Positions 8,052-17,157 of a stretch of 64,000 bases of DNA are shown in pieces. Under the pieces are notes generated by a model. The model was not told the origin of the DNA and ran no database searches. It worked only from the letters and a program-made list of their open reading frames with translations. The position numbers and the translations under genes were made by a program. Source of the DNA: Propionicimonas paludicola. GTDB taxonomy: Bacteria; Actinomycetota; Actinomycetes; Propionibacteriales; Propionibacteriaceae. Numbering within the stretch: the stretch's first letter is position 1; each line of letters begins with the position of its first letter. The DNA is taken from contig NZ_PDJC01000001.1 of NCBI RefSeq assembly GCF_002563675.1, positions 1,364,001-1,428,000 on the forward strand, given 5' to 3'.

Positions 8052-9839
8052 TCAGGCAGTGGCTGCGGGGGCCTTCGGGACGAAGTCCACGCCGGCCTCC
8101 TTGCGCTGCTTGGCGCTGATCGGTGCCGGAGCCGAGGTCAGCGGATCGAAACCGCCACCGGACTTCGGGAACGCGATCACGTCGCGGATCGTGTCGAAAC
8201 CGCCCAGCAGCATGACCAGCCGGTCCAGGCCGAAGGCGATGCCGCCGTGCGGCGGGGCGCCGAAGGCGAAGGCGTCCAGCAGGAAGCCGAACTTCTCCTG
8301 CGCCTCCTCGGCGTCCAGACCCATCACGGTGAACACCCGCTCCTGGACGTCCCGGCGATGGATACGGATCGAGCCGCCACCCACCTCGTTGCCGTTGCAG
8401 ATGAAGTCGTAGCCGTAGCTCAGCGCCGAGGCCGGATCGGTGTCGAAGGTGTCCATCGACTCCGGCTTGGGCGAGGTGAAGGCGTGGTGGACGGCGGTGT
8501 ACTTGCCACCGGCCACGGCCACGTCACCGGACGCCTCGGCGTCCTCACGCAGCTTGAACATGGGGGCATCGACCACCCAGAGGAACGACCAGGCGCTCTC
8601 GTCGATCAGGCCGCACCGGCGGGCGATCTCCAGCCGGGTCGCGCCCAGCAGCTCCTGGGTCGCCTCACGGCGTCCGGCGCCGAAGAAGATGCAGTCGCCG
8701 GGCTGAGCGTCCATGGCGGCGGCCAGGCCGGCCCGCTCGGTCTCGGAGATGTTCTTGGCCACCGGGCCGCCGAGCTCACCGTTCTCGTCGATGGTCACGT
8801 AGGCCAGGCCCTTGGCGCCGCGCTGCTTGGCCCATTCCTGCCAGGCATCGAAGGTACGTCGCGGCTGCGAGCCGCCACCGGGCATCACCACACCGCCCAC
8901 ATACTCGGCCTGGAAGACCCGGAACGGAGTGTCGGCGAAGAAGCTGGTCAGCTCGCGAATCTTGTTGTCGAAGCGCAGATCGGGCTTGTCGGAGCCGTAG
9001 TTGTCCATGGCGTCCGCCCAGGTCATCCGCGGCAGCGGAGCGGGCAGCTCGACGCCGATCAGCGCCCAACAGGCCGCCATGACCTTCTCGGCGATGGCGA
9101 TCACGTCGTCCTGATCGACGAAGCTCATCTCGATGTCGAGCTGAGTGAACTCCGGCTGCCGGTCGGCGCGGAAGTCCTCGTCCCGGTAGCAACGGGCGAT
9201 CTGGTAGTAGCGCTCCATGCCGGCCACCATCAGCAGCTGCTTGAACAGCTGCGGGCTCTGCGGCAACGCGTACCACGAGCCCGGGTGCAGCCGAGCCGGC
9301 ACCACGAAGTCGCGGGCGCCCTCGGGAGTCGAGTGGGTCAGGGTCGGGGTCTCGAGGTCGTAGAACTCGAGGCTGTCCAGCACGCCGCGGATCGCATGGG
9401 TCACTGCGGAGCGCAGCACCATGGCGTCGTGCATCCGCTGCCGGCGCAGGTCCAGGTAGCGGTACTTCAGCCGGGCGTCCTCGTTGACCGCACTGCGCTC
9501 GTCCAGCTGGAACGGCAGCGGGGCGGACGGGTTGAGCACCTCCAGCGAGCTGGCTGCAACCTCGACCTCACCAGTGGCCAGGTTCGGGTTCACGGTGTCG
9601 GCGGAACGCTGCTCGACCACGCCGGTGACGGCGATGCAGTACTCGTTGCGCAGGGCGTGGGCACCACTGGTCTCCAGGATGTCGTCGCGGACGACCACCT
9701 GGACGATCCCGCTGGCGTCGCGCAGGTCGAGGAAGGCCACCCCGCCGAGATCTCGGCGCTTGGCCACCCAACCGGCCAAAGTGACGGTGGTGCCGACCTG
9801 CTCAGTGCGCAGCGTTCCGGCCTGATGAGTGCGAATCAC
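8052..9839 (-). CDS. aspS: Aspartate--tRNA ligase (Asp or Asp/Asn type)
   Basis: This cytoplasmic class II synthetase charges tRNA(Asp). The 595-residue length is typical of bacterial enzymes. An OB-fold anticodon-binding domain comes first (residues 1-110, with [19 protein letters not shown]). The catalytic core contains motif 2 ([19 protein letters not shown]) and motif 3 ([15 protein letters not shown]), with the bacterial GAD insertion between them. The start is GTG at 9839 with AAGGA about 10 bases before it. Because gatA and gatB lie elsewhere in this window, the enzyme may be the non-discriminating type that also makes Asp-tRNA(Asn); the sequence alone does not settle this. It lies 31 bases after hisS, probably in the same operon. 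Confidence 0.97.
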   Translation of the reverse strand: MIRTHQAGTLRTEQVGTTVTLAGWVAKRRDLGGVAFLDLRDASGIVQVVVRDDILETSGAHALRNEYCIAVTGVVEQRSADTVNPNLATGEVEVAASSLEVLNPSAPLPFQLDERSAVNEDARLKYRYLDLRRQRMHDAMVLRSAVTHAIRGVLDSLEFYDLETPTLTHSTPEGARDFVVPARLHPGSWYALPQSPQLFKQLLMVAGMERYYQIARCYRDEDFRADRQPEFTQLDIEMSFVDQDDVIAIAEKVMAACWALIGVELPAPLPRMTWADAMDNYGSDKPDLRFDNKIRELTSFFADTPFRVFQAEYVGGVVMPGGGSQPRRTFDAWQEWAKQRGAKGLAYVTIDENGELGGPVAKNISETERAGLAAAMDAQPGDCIFFGAGRREATQELLGATRLEIARRCGLIDESAWSFLWVVDAPMFKLREDAEASGDVAVAGGKYTAVHHAFTSPKPESMDTFDTDPASALSYGYDFICNGNEVGGGSIRIHRRDVQERVFTVMGLDAEEAQEKFGFLLDAFAFGAPPHGGIAFGLDRLVMLLGGFDTIRDVIAFPKSGGGFDPLTSAPAPISAKQRKEAGVDFVPKAPAATA

Positions 9840-9870
9840 GAGTGCAATGTCCTTTCCAGGGCCTTCGACA

Positions 9871-11202
9871 TCAGGCCGAGGGCGATTTTACGACCATTGG
9901 GCGCAGGTCGCCCGCCGGGGGCAGCCAGGCGTCCGGATCGGCCAGCGTCTGCTCACCGCTGCGGATGTCCTTCACCTCGTCGGTGGAAAACCAGACGAAC
10001 GGAATCCCCCGCCGGTCTGCGTAACGAATCTGCTTGCCAAACTTGTCGGCCTTGGGAGCCACCTCGCAGGCGATCCCACGGGCCCGCAGCTTGGCGGCCG
10101 TGGCGATAGCGGCGCTACGGGTCTCCTCGGCGTCCACGGCCACCAGCACACAGCTGGGCACCGAACGGGACGCGGTCAGGACGCCCTTGCCGACCAGCGG
10201 GACCAGGATCCGGCTCACCCCGATGCTCAGGCCGACCCCGGGGTAGGTGGTCCGGCCATCACTGGCCAGGGAGTCGTAGCGACCGCCGGAGGAGATCGAG
10301 CCCATCGACTCGTAGCCGGCCATGGTGGTCTCGTAGACGGTGCCGGTGTAGTAATCCAGGCCGCGGGCGATCTTCAGGTCGGCGACCAGCCGTCCGGGAA
10401 CCTGCCGGGATGCCTCGTCCACCACAGCGGCCAACAGCTCCAGGCCCGCACTGAGCAGCGGGTGCTCGACGCCGAGCGCCTCGACCTGATCGACGAAGCT
10501 GGCGTCCGCACTGCGGATGCCGGCCAGCGCCAGGCACTTGTCGGCGGCGGCCCGGCTCAGCCCGACCTCATTGACCAGCAACTCGGCGACCGCCTCGGGC
10601 CCGATCTTGTCCAGCTTGTCGACCCGCTGCAGCACGGCCAGGTGATCCTCCACCCCTAGCCCGCGGTAGAAACCCTCGGACAGCTGCCGGTTGTTGACAC
10701 TCATGGTGGCTTGCGGCACCCCGAAGTCGACGTGCAGCTTCTCCAGCGCCTCCAAGGTGACCAGCGGCAACTCGACATCGTGGTGCGCGGCCAGGCTCTC
10801 GGCGCCGACGATGTCGATGTCAGCCTGGGTGAACTCGCGGTACCGGCCCTCCTGGGGGCGCTCGCCCCGCCAGGCCTTCTGAATCTGGTAGCGCCGGAAG
10901 GGGAACTGCAGGTGCCCGGCGTTCTCCAGCACGTAGCGGGCGAACGGGACGGTCAGGTCGAAGTGCAGGCCCAACTCGTCCGGAGCATCGGCGTCGGCAT
11001 GCAGCCGGCGGACCACGAACACCTCCTTGTCGATCTCACCCTTGCGGGTGAGCTGCTCCATGGGCTCAACCGCCCGGGTCTCGATCGAGCCGAAGCCGTG
11101 CAGTTCGAAGGTGTCGGCCAGGCTGGCCAACACACGCTGCTCGACGATGCGACCGGCCGGGGTGAACTCGGGGAAGCCGGACAGGGGCTTGGGACGGGCC
11201 AT
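9871..11202 (-). CDS. hisS: Histidine--tRNA ligase
   Basis: This cytoplasmic class II synthetase charges tRNA(His). It has 443 residues, a normal length. Motif 2 is visible as [21 protein letters not shown], and the HisRS-specific sequences [12 protein letters not shown] and GGRYDSL follow. The C-terminal domain (about 345-430) is the alpha/beta anticodon-binding fold. The ATG overlaps the stop of the upstream hydrolase by one base (TGATG), implying coupled translation. The aspS gene follows 31 bases downstream, the hisS-aspS order seen in many Gram-positive bacteria. Confidence 0.97.
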   Translation of the reverse strand: MARPKPLSGFPEFTPAGRIVEQRVLASLADTFELHGFGSIETRAVEPMEQLTRKGEIDKEVFVVRRLHADADAPDELGLHFDLTVPFARYVLENAGHLQFPFRRYQIQKAWRGERPQEGRYREFTQADIDIVGAESLAAHHDVELPLVTLEALEKLHVDFGVPQATMSVNNRQLSEGFYRGLGVEDHLAVLQRVDKLDKIGPEAVAELLVNEVGLSRAAADKCLALAGIRSADASFVDQVEALGVEHPLLSAGLELLAAVVDEASRQVPGRLVADLKIARGLDYYTGTVYETTMAGYESMGSISSGGRYDSLASDGRTTYPGVGLSIGVSRILVPLVGKGVLTASRSVPSCVLVAVDAEETRSAAIATAAKLRARGIACEVAPKADKFGKQIRYADRRGIPFVWFSTDEVKDIRSGEQTLADPDAWLPPAGDLRPMVVKSPSA

Positions 11203-11888
11203 CAGTTCCTCAGGAAATCGGGTTGCAGGCAGGGATTGTGAAGTCGCTCATTGGCGAGGCTGGTCTGCGGCCCGTGGCCGGGAAGCAGCGCAGTCCGATC
11301 CGGAAGCGTCAGCACCACCTCACGCAAGCTTCGCAGCATCGTCGGCTGGTCGCCACCGGGTAGGTCGGTGCGTCCCACCGATCCGGCGAAGACCACGTCT
11401 CCGGTGAAGGCGATCCGTTCGACGCCGGGATGCTCGTCGGTGGCCACCCACAGCAGGACGCTGCCCGCGGTGTGACCTGGCGCCGGCAGCACCTCGAACT
11501 CGAGCCCGGCCACCGCCAGCATGCCGTCCGGATAGGGCCGTACTTCTGCGGGTTCTGCCATGACCGCACCGATCAGGTTGCGGACCAGAGCCGCGCCACC
11601 CGGATCCAGACCCGCGGCCGGGTCGGCCAGCAGGTGCCGGTCGGAGGGGTGGATGTAGACCGGAATGCCGTAGCTATCGGCGACCTGGGCCGCGTCGGCC
11701 ACGTGGTCGAAGTGGCCGTGAGTGGCCAGCACTGCGCTCGGCACCAGCCCGTGCTCGGCGACCAGCCGGGCGACCATGGCGGCCGCATCCTGGCCCGGAT
11801 CGATGACCACGCATTCGGCCTTCTCAGCCGCCGCGATCAGGTAGCAGTTGGCCTGCCACGCGCCGCTCGGAAAGGATGCCAGGAACAC
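11202..11888 (-). CDS. Metallo-beta-lactamase-fold hydrolase, glyoxalase II-like
   Basis: This is a 228-residue cytoplasmic zinc hydrolase. The metal-binding motif is HGHFDH (about residues 57-62), with later ligands in APGHTAGS, FTGDVVF and LLPGHGPQT. This is the short glyoxalase II/YcbL-like type that lies upstream of hisS in many actinobacteria. Candidate substrates are thioesters such as S-lactoyl conjugates of a cellular thiol, but the substrate is not shown. The GTG start at 11888 is preceded by TAGGCT with a 7-base gap, pointing to a leaderless transcript. It heads the operon with hisS and aspS and is divergent from the DUF349 gene. Confidence 0.88.
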   Translation of the reverse strand: MFLASFPSGAWQANCYLIAAAEKAECVVIDPGQDAAAMVARLVAEHGLVPSAVLATHGHFDHVADAAQVADSYGIPVYIHPSDRHLLADPAAGLDPGGAALVRNLIGAVMAEPAEVRPYPDGMLAVAGLEFEVLPAPGHTAGSVLLWVATDEHPGVERIAFTGDVVFAGSVGRTDLPGGDQPTMLRSLREVVLTLPDRTALLPGHGPQTSLANERLHNPCLQPDFLRN

Positions 11889-11895
11889 GACGCGA

Positions 11896-11901
11896 AGCCT
11901 A
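11896..11901 (-). promoter_or_regulatory. Putative -10 element, leaderless promoter of the hydrolase-hisS-aspS operon
   Basis: The minus strand reads TAGGCT, 7 bases, then GTG at 11888. A TTGCCA hexamer lies 15 bases further upstream, a short but possible -35 spacing. No ribosome binding site precedes the GTG. Confidence 0.55.
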
Positions 11902-11953
11902 CCGCTGGTCCGGCTTTGGCAAGGTTGTCACAAACCCCTTCGGATCGGGCAAG

Positions 11954-13207
11954 ATGAAGCCCATGAACTCCAGCGCTGGCCCGGCGGACTTCGGTCGCGT
12001 CGACCCCGATGGCACTGTGTACGTCCGTACCGCGGACGGCGAGCGTGCCGTTGGACAGATCCCTGACGTTTCCGCGGACGAGGCTCTGGCCTTCTACGTT
12101 CGCCGTTTCGAGGCGCTGGAGGTGGAGGTCGGCCTGCTCGAGGCCCGAATCGGCGGTGGTGCGTTATCCCCCGATGAAGCCAAGCACAGCGTCAACCAGG
12201 TGAAGGCTTCGGTGGCCGCAGCGAACGCCGTCGGTGACCTGGCGGGTCTGGCCGCTCGCCTGGAGGCACTGGCCCCGGCGATCGCCGAGCAGTCCGAGGC
12301 CCGCAAGGCCGAGCGCGCCAAGCAGCTGGAGGCCACCCGGGAGACCAAGGAGAAGATGGTCACCGAGGCCGAGACCTTGGCCCAGGGCAACGACTGGCGT
12401 GGCGGAGTGAACCGCTTCCGCTCGTTGCTGGACGAGTGGAAGGCGCTGCCCCGCATCGATCGGGCCACCGACGACGCTCTGTGGCATCGCTTCTCGGCGG
12501 CCCGCACCACCTACACCCGACGCCGCAAGGTGCAGTTCGCCGAGCAGTCGGCCAAGCGTGATCAGGCCAAGGCGGCCAAGGAGCAGATCATCGCCGAGGC
12601 TCGGCAGCTGGCCGACTCCACCGAGTGGGGACCGACTGCGGGGGCCTTCCGTGACCTCATGACCCGCTGGAAGGCGGCCGGCGCCGCCCCGCGCGATGTG
12701 GACGACGCTCTGTGGGCCGAGTTCCGGGCCATCCAGGACGGCTTCTTCAACAACCGCGCCTCCGTGCTCAGCGAGCAGGACGCCGAGTTCAAGGCAAACC
12801 TGGACGCCAAGCTGGCGCTCTTGGACGAGGCTGAGGCCACCTTGGTCCCGGTCACCGATCTGGCCGCCGGACGCGCCGGCTTCCGTTCCTTCCTGGAGAA
12901 GTACAACCAGTACGGACGGGTTCCCCGCGAGCAGGTGCGCACCCTCGATGCTCGGGTGAAGGCTCTCGAGGCCGCGGTTCGCCGCGCCGAAGAGGACGAG
13001 TGGCGCCGCACCGACCCTGAGGCACGGGCGCGCGCGGAAGACACCGTAGCCATGCTGGATGCCGAGATCGCCAAGCTCACCGAGAAGATCGCCAAGGCCG
13101 AGGCCCGCGGCGATGCGAAGGCCGCCGACAAGGCGCGGGAGTCGATCGCGACCTACACGACCTGGCTCGACCAGGCCAAGGCCACGCTGGCCGACTTCCA
13201 GGCCTGA
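11954..13207 (+). CDS. DUF349 domain-containing protein
   Basis: This is a 417-residue soluble, highly charged helical protein made of several DUF349 repeats (about 75 residues each), each with a W-x-A or W-K-A/W-K-x-LPR core, such as RFRSLLDEWKALPR and DLMTRWKAAGAAPRDVDDALWAEF. The C-terminal third is a long coiled coil. An N-terminal beta-rich segment (FGRVDPDGTVYVRTADGERAVGQ) is the usual actinobacterial start. The function is unknown; a nucleic acid-associated role has been suggested for some DUF349 proteins but cannot be inferred here. I chose the ATG at 11954; the ATG at 11963 is equally possible. A longer in-frame start at 11876 would overlap the divergent hydrolase gene and is unlikely. 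It ends 7 bases from the convergent rel gene. Confidence 0.85.
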   Translation: MKPMNSSAGPADFGRVDPDGTVYVRTADGERAVGQIPDVSADEALAFYVRRFEALEVEVGLLEARIGGGALSPDEAKHSVNQVKASVAAANAVGDLAGLAARLEALAPAIAEQSEARKAERAKQLEATRETKEKMVTEAETLAQGNDWRGGVNRFRSLLDEWKALPRIDRATDDALWHRFSAARTTYTRRRKVQFAEQSAKRDQAKAAKEQIIAEARQLADSTEWGPTAGAFRDLMTRWKAAGAAPRDVDDALWAEFRAIQDGFFNNRASVLSEQDAEFKANLDAKLALLDEAEATLVPVTDLAAGRAGFRSFLEKYNQYGRVPREQVRTLDARVKALEAAVRRAEEDEWRRTDPEARARAEDTVAMLDAEIAKLTEKIAKAEARGDAKAADKARESIATYTTWLDQAKATLADFQA

Positions 13208-13214
13208 GGCCTGA

Positions 13215-15512
13215 TCAGTCCTTCAAGCGGTAGACGTCGTAGACCCCGGCCACCCGCCGGATGGCACTGATCAGGTGCCCGAGGTGGGTCAGGTCGGTGG
13301 TCTCGAAAGTGAACCGGAACTTGAAGGTGTGATCCTTGGTCGTGTTCAGGCTGGCCGACTGGATCGAGATGTGATGGTCGCCCATCACCTTGGTCACCTC
13401 GGCCAGCACCCCGGTGCGGTCAAGGCCCTCCACGTGCAGGGCCACCTGGAACGAACTCGATGAGGTCGGCGCCCAGGCCACCTCGACCACTCGCTCCGGC
13501 TGGGTGCGCAGGTTCTGGGCATTGGTGCAGTCGGTGCGGTGCACCGACACGCCGCTCTCTCGGGTGATGAAGCCCAAGATCGCATCGCCGGGGACCGGAC
13601 GGCAGCACCGAGCCAGCTTCACCCACACGTTCGGATCGCCCTGGACGACCACGCCAGCCTCGTTGCCCGAGGCTCGTGCCCGCCGGACCCGGCCGAGCAC
13701 CGTGGTGTCCTCGCCACCCAGCTCGGCAACCTCTTCGGCACCGCCTTCAGCGGCGATCAAGCGCTGGACGACTGCCTGCGGACTGATCGTGGACTCCCCC
13801 ACGGCCGCATAGAGTCCGTCGATGTCGGCCACCCGGAAGTGCTCGACCAGCCCGGCCAGATGCTCGGGGGTGAGCAGCCGCTGCAGCGGAAGTCCGGCCC
13901 GGCGCAACTGTCGGGTGAGCATCTCGCGGCCGGTTTCCACCGACTCCTCGCGGCGCTCCCGCTGGAAGTACTGGCGGATCTTGCCGCGAGCCCGGGGACT
14001 CTTCACGAAGCCCAGCCAGTCCCGGCTGGGACCGGCATTGGACGCCTTCGAGGTGAGCACCTCAACGACGTCCCCGCTGGACAGCGCCGACTCCAGCGAC
14101 ACCAGGCGGTTGTTCACGCGGGCGCCGATGGTCCGGTGGCCGACCTCCGTGTGCACGGCGTAGGCGAAGTCGACCGGTGTCGCCCCTTGCGGGAGGCTGA
14201 TCACATCACCCTTGGGGGTGAACACGAAGACCTCGTCGGTGGCGATCTCGAAACGCAGAGTGTCCAGGAACTCGGCCGGATCCTCGGTCTCGCGCTGCCA
14301 CTGGCTGATCTGCTGCACCCAGTTGAGCTCGGTGCCGTCGACCTTGCCTTCCTTGTACTTCCAGTGGGCGGCCACACCGTACTCAGCCTGCCGGTGCATC
14401 TCGTGGGTGCGGATCTGCAGCTCCACCGGCTTGCCGCCCGGCCCCAGCACCGTCGTATGCAACGACTGGTAGAGGTTGAACTTCGGCATGGCGATGTAGT
14501 CCTTGAACCGGCCCGGCAGCGGGTTCCAGCGCGCGTGCAGTGTGCCCAGCGCGGCGTAGCAGTCCCGCTGGGTGTCGACCAGGATCCGCAGTCCGACCAG
14601 GTCGTAGATGTCGGCGAAGTCGCGTCCGCGGACCACCATCTTCTGGTAGATCGAGTAGTAGTGCTTCGGACGCCCGTAGACGGTCGCCTTCAGCCCGGCG
14701 TCGGCCAGGTCCGCCCGGACCTGCTCGGTCACCTGGCGCAGGTACTCCTCGCGCAGCGGGGCCCGGGTGGCCACCAGCTTCACGATCTCGTCGTAGATCT
14801 TGGGCTGCAAGGTGGCGAAGGCCAGATCCTCCAGCTCCCACTTGATCGCGTTCATGCCCAGCCGGTGGGCCAGCGGAGCGAAGATCTCCAGGGTGTCCCG
14901 GGCGATCGCCATCTGCTTGTCCTGGCGCAGATGGCCGAGGGTGCGCATGTTGTGCAGCCGGTCGGCCAGCTTGATCACCAGGACCCGAATGTCCCGGCTC
15001 ATGGCCAGCACCATCTTGCGGATGGTCTCGGCCTTGGCCGACTCTCCGTAGGCGATCTTGTCCAGCTTGGTCACGCCGTCGACCATGGCGGCGATCTCTG
15101 GGCCGAAGTCGGCAGTCAGCTGCTCAACGGTGTAGGAGGTGTCCTCGACGGTGTCGTGCAGCAGCGCCGCACACAGAGTGGGCTCATTCATCCCCAGCTC
15201 GGCCAGGATGGTGGCCACCGCCAGCGGGTGGGTGATGTAGGCGTCCCCGCTCTTGCGGAGTTGGCCGGTGTGGTAGTGCTCAGCGGTCCGATAGGCCCGC
15301 TCGATCAGGGCGACGTCCGCCTTGGGGTGGTGGACGTGGACGATCCGGATCAGCGGATCCAGCACCGCGGCCGGCTGGTTGCGCTGTGAACCCAGCCGGG
15401 CCAGCGCCTGCCGCATGCGGGCGCGCGGCTGATCGGTGGTCAGGCGAGTCCTGGGCTCTCCAGGCAGCCCATCACCCTCACCGTAGGGACCATGGATGCC
15501 CTCCGCCGACAC
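13215..15512 (-). CDS. rel: Bifunctional (p)ppGpp synthetase/hydrolase Rel (RelA/SpoT family)
   Basis: This ribosome-associated enzyme makes (p)ppGpp from ATP and GDP or GTP on amino acid starvation and degrades it otherwise. Its 765 residues contain all domains in order: the HD hydrolase (AALLHDTVEDT at about residue 120, intact), the synthetase (with LVGLRILVDTQRDCYAALG), TGS (VFVFTPKGD, FAYAVHTEVGHRTIGARV), the conserved cysteine region (CCRPVPGD) and C-terminal ACT. Both activities are therefore expected. The GTG start at 15512 has a strong GGAGG 5 bases upstream. In many actinobacteria rel directly follows apt; here a potassium channel gene lies between. The plus-strand DUF349 gene converges on it with only 7 bases between stops. 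Confidence 0.97.
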   Translation of the reverse strand: MSAEGIHGPYGEGDGLPGEPRTRLTTDQPRARMRQALARLGSQRNQPAAVLDPLIRIVHVHHPKADVALIERAYRTAEHYHTGQLRKSGDAYITHPLAVATILAELGMNEPTLCAALLHDTVEDTSYTVEQLTADFGPEIAAMVDGVTKLDKIAYGESAKAETIRKMVLAMSRDIRVLVIKLADRLHNMRTLGHLRQDKQMAIARDTLEIFAPLAHRLGMNAIKWELEDLAFATLQPKIYDEIVKLVATRAPLREEYLRQVTEQVRADLADAGLKATVYGRPKHYYSIYQKMVVRGRDFADIYDLVGLRILVDTQRDCYAALGTLHARWNPLPGRFKDYIAMPKFNLYQSLHTTVLGPGGKPVELQIRTHEMHRQAEYGVAAHWKYKEGKVDGTELNWVQQISQWQRETEDPAEFLDTLRFEIATDEVFVFTPKGDVISLPQGATPVDFAYAVHTEVGHRTIGARVNNRLVSLESALSSGDVVEVLTSKASNAGPSRDWLGFVKSPRARGKIRQYFQRERREESVETGREMLTRQLRRAGLPLQRLLTPEHLAGLVEHFRVADIDGLYAAVGESTISPQAVVQRLIAAEGGAEEVAELGGEDTTVLGRVRRARASGNEAGVVVQGDPNVWVKLARCCRPVPGDAILGFITRESGVSVHRTDCTNAQNLRTQPERVVEVAWAPTSSSSFQVALHVEGLDRTGVLAEVTKVMGDHHISIQSASLNTTKDHTFKFRFTFETTDLTHLGHLISAIRRVAGVYDVYRLKD

Positions 15513-15542
15513 GCAATCCTCCGAGCCTGTAGCTGTGAGCTA

Positions 15543-16619
15543 TCACTCTACCCGTGGGGCCCGCTGCTTCACCGCCTGCCGCACCACCACCACCTGATCA
15601 CCGGCCTGCAAGGCATCCACCCCAGGCTCGTAGTAGCGACGCATGGTCCGATGCCGGATCACCGCCAGCACCTTCTCACCGGTCAGTTCGTCGGGCATCC
15701 GGCCGATGTCGTCGGCCTCGACCTGGCGCTGGACGACCTCCAGCCCGTCGCCGGTGGAGATCAGATCCTCGATCACCTGGCCGAGCTCCGGACTGATCGA
15801 GGACAGCCCCATCAGCCGACCGACGGCATCGGAGGAGGTGACCACGGCGTCCGCCCCGGACTGTCGAATCAGCGGAACGTTGTCGGAGTCGCGCACGGCC
15901 ACCACCACGTGGGCGGCCCGGTTCAGCTGCCGGACGGTGAGGGTGGCCAGGATCGCGGTGTCGTCCCTGCCGACGGTGATGATCACTTCGCGGGCCTTGG
16001 GCAGCTCGGCGCGATGCAGCAGTTCCCGGGCGGTGGCATCGCCGTCGAAAGCGGCCAGGCCGGCCCGGTTCGCCGCGGCGACTGCCAGCGGGTCGGAGTC
16101 GATCACGACGATCCGGTCCGCGGTCAGCCCGCCACGCAGGAGCGTCTGAACCGCGCTCTGCCCGGTGGTGCCGAATCCGATCACGACAGTGTGGTTGCGC
16201 ATGGTCTTCCTCCAGCGGGAGTCAGCCAACGCCCGCCGGCCCTCGTTGGCAAGCACCTCGACAGTGGTGCCGACCAACAAGACCAGGAAGGCGATCCGGA
16301 TGGGAGTGACGATCACGGTGTTGATCAGCCGAGCATGATCGGCCACCGGGGTGATATCGCCGTACCCGGTGGTGGTCATGGTGACCGTCGCGTAGTACAG
16401 CGCGTCCAGGAACGACACGCCATCGCCACCGGCATGGTCGACGTAGGCGTCCCGATCCACATACACGATCAGGGTCAGTACCAGCAGCAGCCCCAGAGCC
16501 AGGAACAGCCGCCAGACCAGCTCCCCGGTAGCGCTGCGGCGCCGAGCCGGCAGCCGCACCTGGGCAAGACCCACCCAGGGTGCCCGCGATCTTCCGAACC
16601 GCGCCCGGGGTGCGTCCAT
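15543..16619 (-). CDS. Potassium channel with RCK/TrkA-N regulatory domain
   Basis: This is a 358-residue membrane protein of the two-helix ligand-gated potassium channel type (MthK/Kch-like). Helix 1 (about residues 28-48) and helix 2 (about 105-130) flank a pore loop with the selectivity filter TTTGYGD. The cytoplasmic part begins with a Rossmann RCK domain (VVIGFGTTGQSAVQTLL, with the acidic strand end VIDSDP), followed by a TrkA-C-like domain. Such channels are gated by ions or nucleotides bound at the RCK ring. The ATG at 16619 overlaps the apt stop by one base (TGATG); a GTG one codon earlier would give GTGA. It is thus co-translated with apt and lies 30 bases before rel. Confidence 0.92.
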   Translation of the reverse strand: MDAPRARFGRSRAPWVGLAQVRLPARRRSATGELVWRLFLALGLLLVLTLIVYVDRDAYVDHAGGDGVSFLDALYYATVTMTTTGYGDITPVADHARLINTVIVTPIRIAFLVLLVGTTVEVLANEGRRALADSRWRKTMRNHTVVIGFGTTGQSAVQTLLRGGLTADRIVVIDSDPLAVAAANRAGLAAFDGDATARELLHRAELPKAREVIITVGRDDTAILATLTVRQLNRAAHVVVAVRDSDNVPLIRQSGADAVVTSSDAVGRLMGLSSISPELGQVIEDLISTGDGLEVVQRQVEADDIGRMPDELTGEKVLAVIRHRTMRRYYEPGVDALQAGDQVVVVRQAVKQRAPRVE

Positions 16620-17155
16620 CACACCGTGATGACGGCCGTCGTGTTGTCGATTCCGAGTCCGGCCAGGTGCTCGCGGCCGCCCAGGAAGCTCAGCTCGAGC
16701 AGCACCGACACCGCCACCAGCTCGGCACCGAGTCGGTTCACCAGCGCCGCAGTGGCACCGATGGTTCCACCGGTGGCCAGCACGTCGTCGATCACCAGCA
16801 CCTTGGCTCCGGGCAGGATGGCATCGGTGTGGACGGCCAGGGTCTCGTCCCCGTACTCAAGGGAGAAGGTCTGGGTGTACACATCGCCGGGCAACTTGCC
16901 GGGCTTGCGGACCGGGACGAAGCCGGCGCCCAGCTCGAGAGCGACCGGACCGGCGAAGATGAAGCCGCGGGCCTCCATGCCGACCACCACGTCGATCCCG
17001 GCCGGCGCGGACGCCGCCAGTTCGCTGATCGCCGCCCGATAGCCGGCCGCCGAGGCGAGCAGCGGGGTGATGTCCTTGAACAGCACCCCCGGCTTCGGGA
17101 AGTCGGGAATGTCCCGGATCAGCGAGGAGATCAGCGCCTTGTTGGCAGCGTTCAT
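16619..17155 (-). CDS. apt: Adenine phosphoribosyltransferase
   Basis: This purine salvage enzyme converts adenine and PRPP to AMP and diphosphate. It has 178 residues with the expected landmarks: RDIPDFPKPGVLFKDITPL near the N-terminus, the conserved GMEARGF loop, and the PRPP-binding motif VLVIDDVLATGGT. A GGAAG ribosome binding site lies close before the ATG at 17155; a GTG at 17158 overlapping the secF TAG is an alternative. It sits between secF and the potassium channel gene with overlaps on both sides, so it is probably transcribed with secDF. The secF-apt-rel order is common in actinobacteria. Confidence 0.97.
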   Translation of the reverse strand: MNAANKALISSLIRDIPDFPKPGVLFKDITPLLASAAGYRAAISELAASAPAGIDVVVGMEARGFIFAGPVALELGAGFVPVRKPGKLPGDVYTQTFSLEYGDETLAVHTDAILPGAKVLVIDDVLATGGTIGATAALVNRLGAELVAVSVLLELSFLGGREHLAGLGIDNTTAVITV

Positions 17156-17157
17156 CA

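Noticed and set aside
11876-11953. Longer start of the DUF349 gene
   Set aside because: It would overlap the divergent hydrolase gene and its promoter, and the extra 26 residues look unlike the family start.
13200-13212. AGGCC-TGA-GGCCT between DUF349 and rel
   Set aside because: The stem is only 5 bases and includes the stop codon; too weak for a terminator call.
15531-15541. AGCTGTGAGCT near the potassium channel/rel gap, similar to a piece of the 7990-8039 hairpin
   Set aside because: An 11-base match is expected by chance in 64 kb, and it has no extended partner arm.
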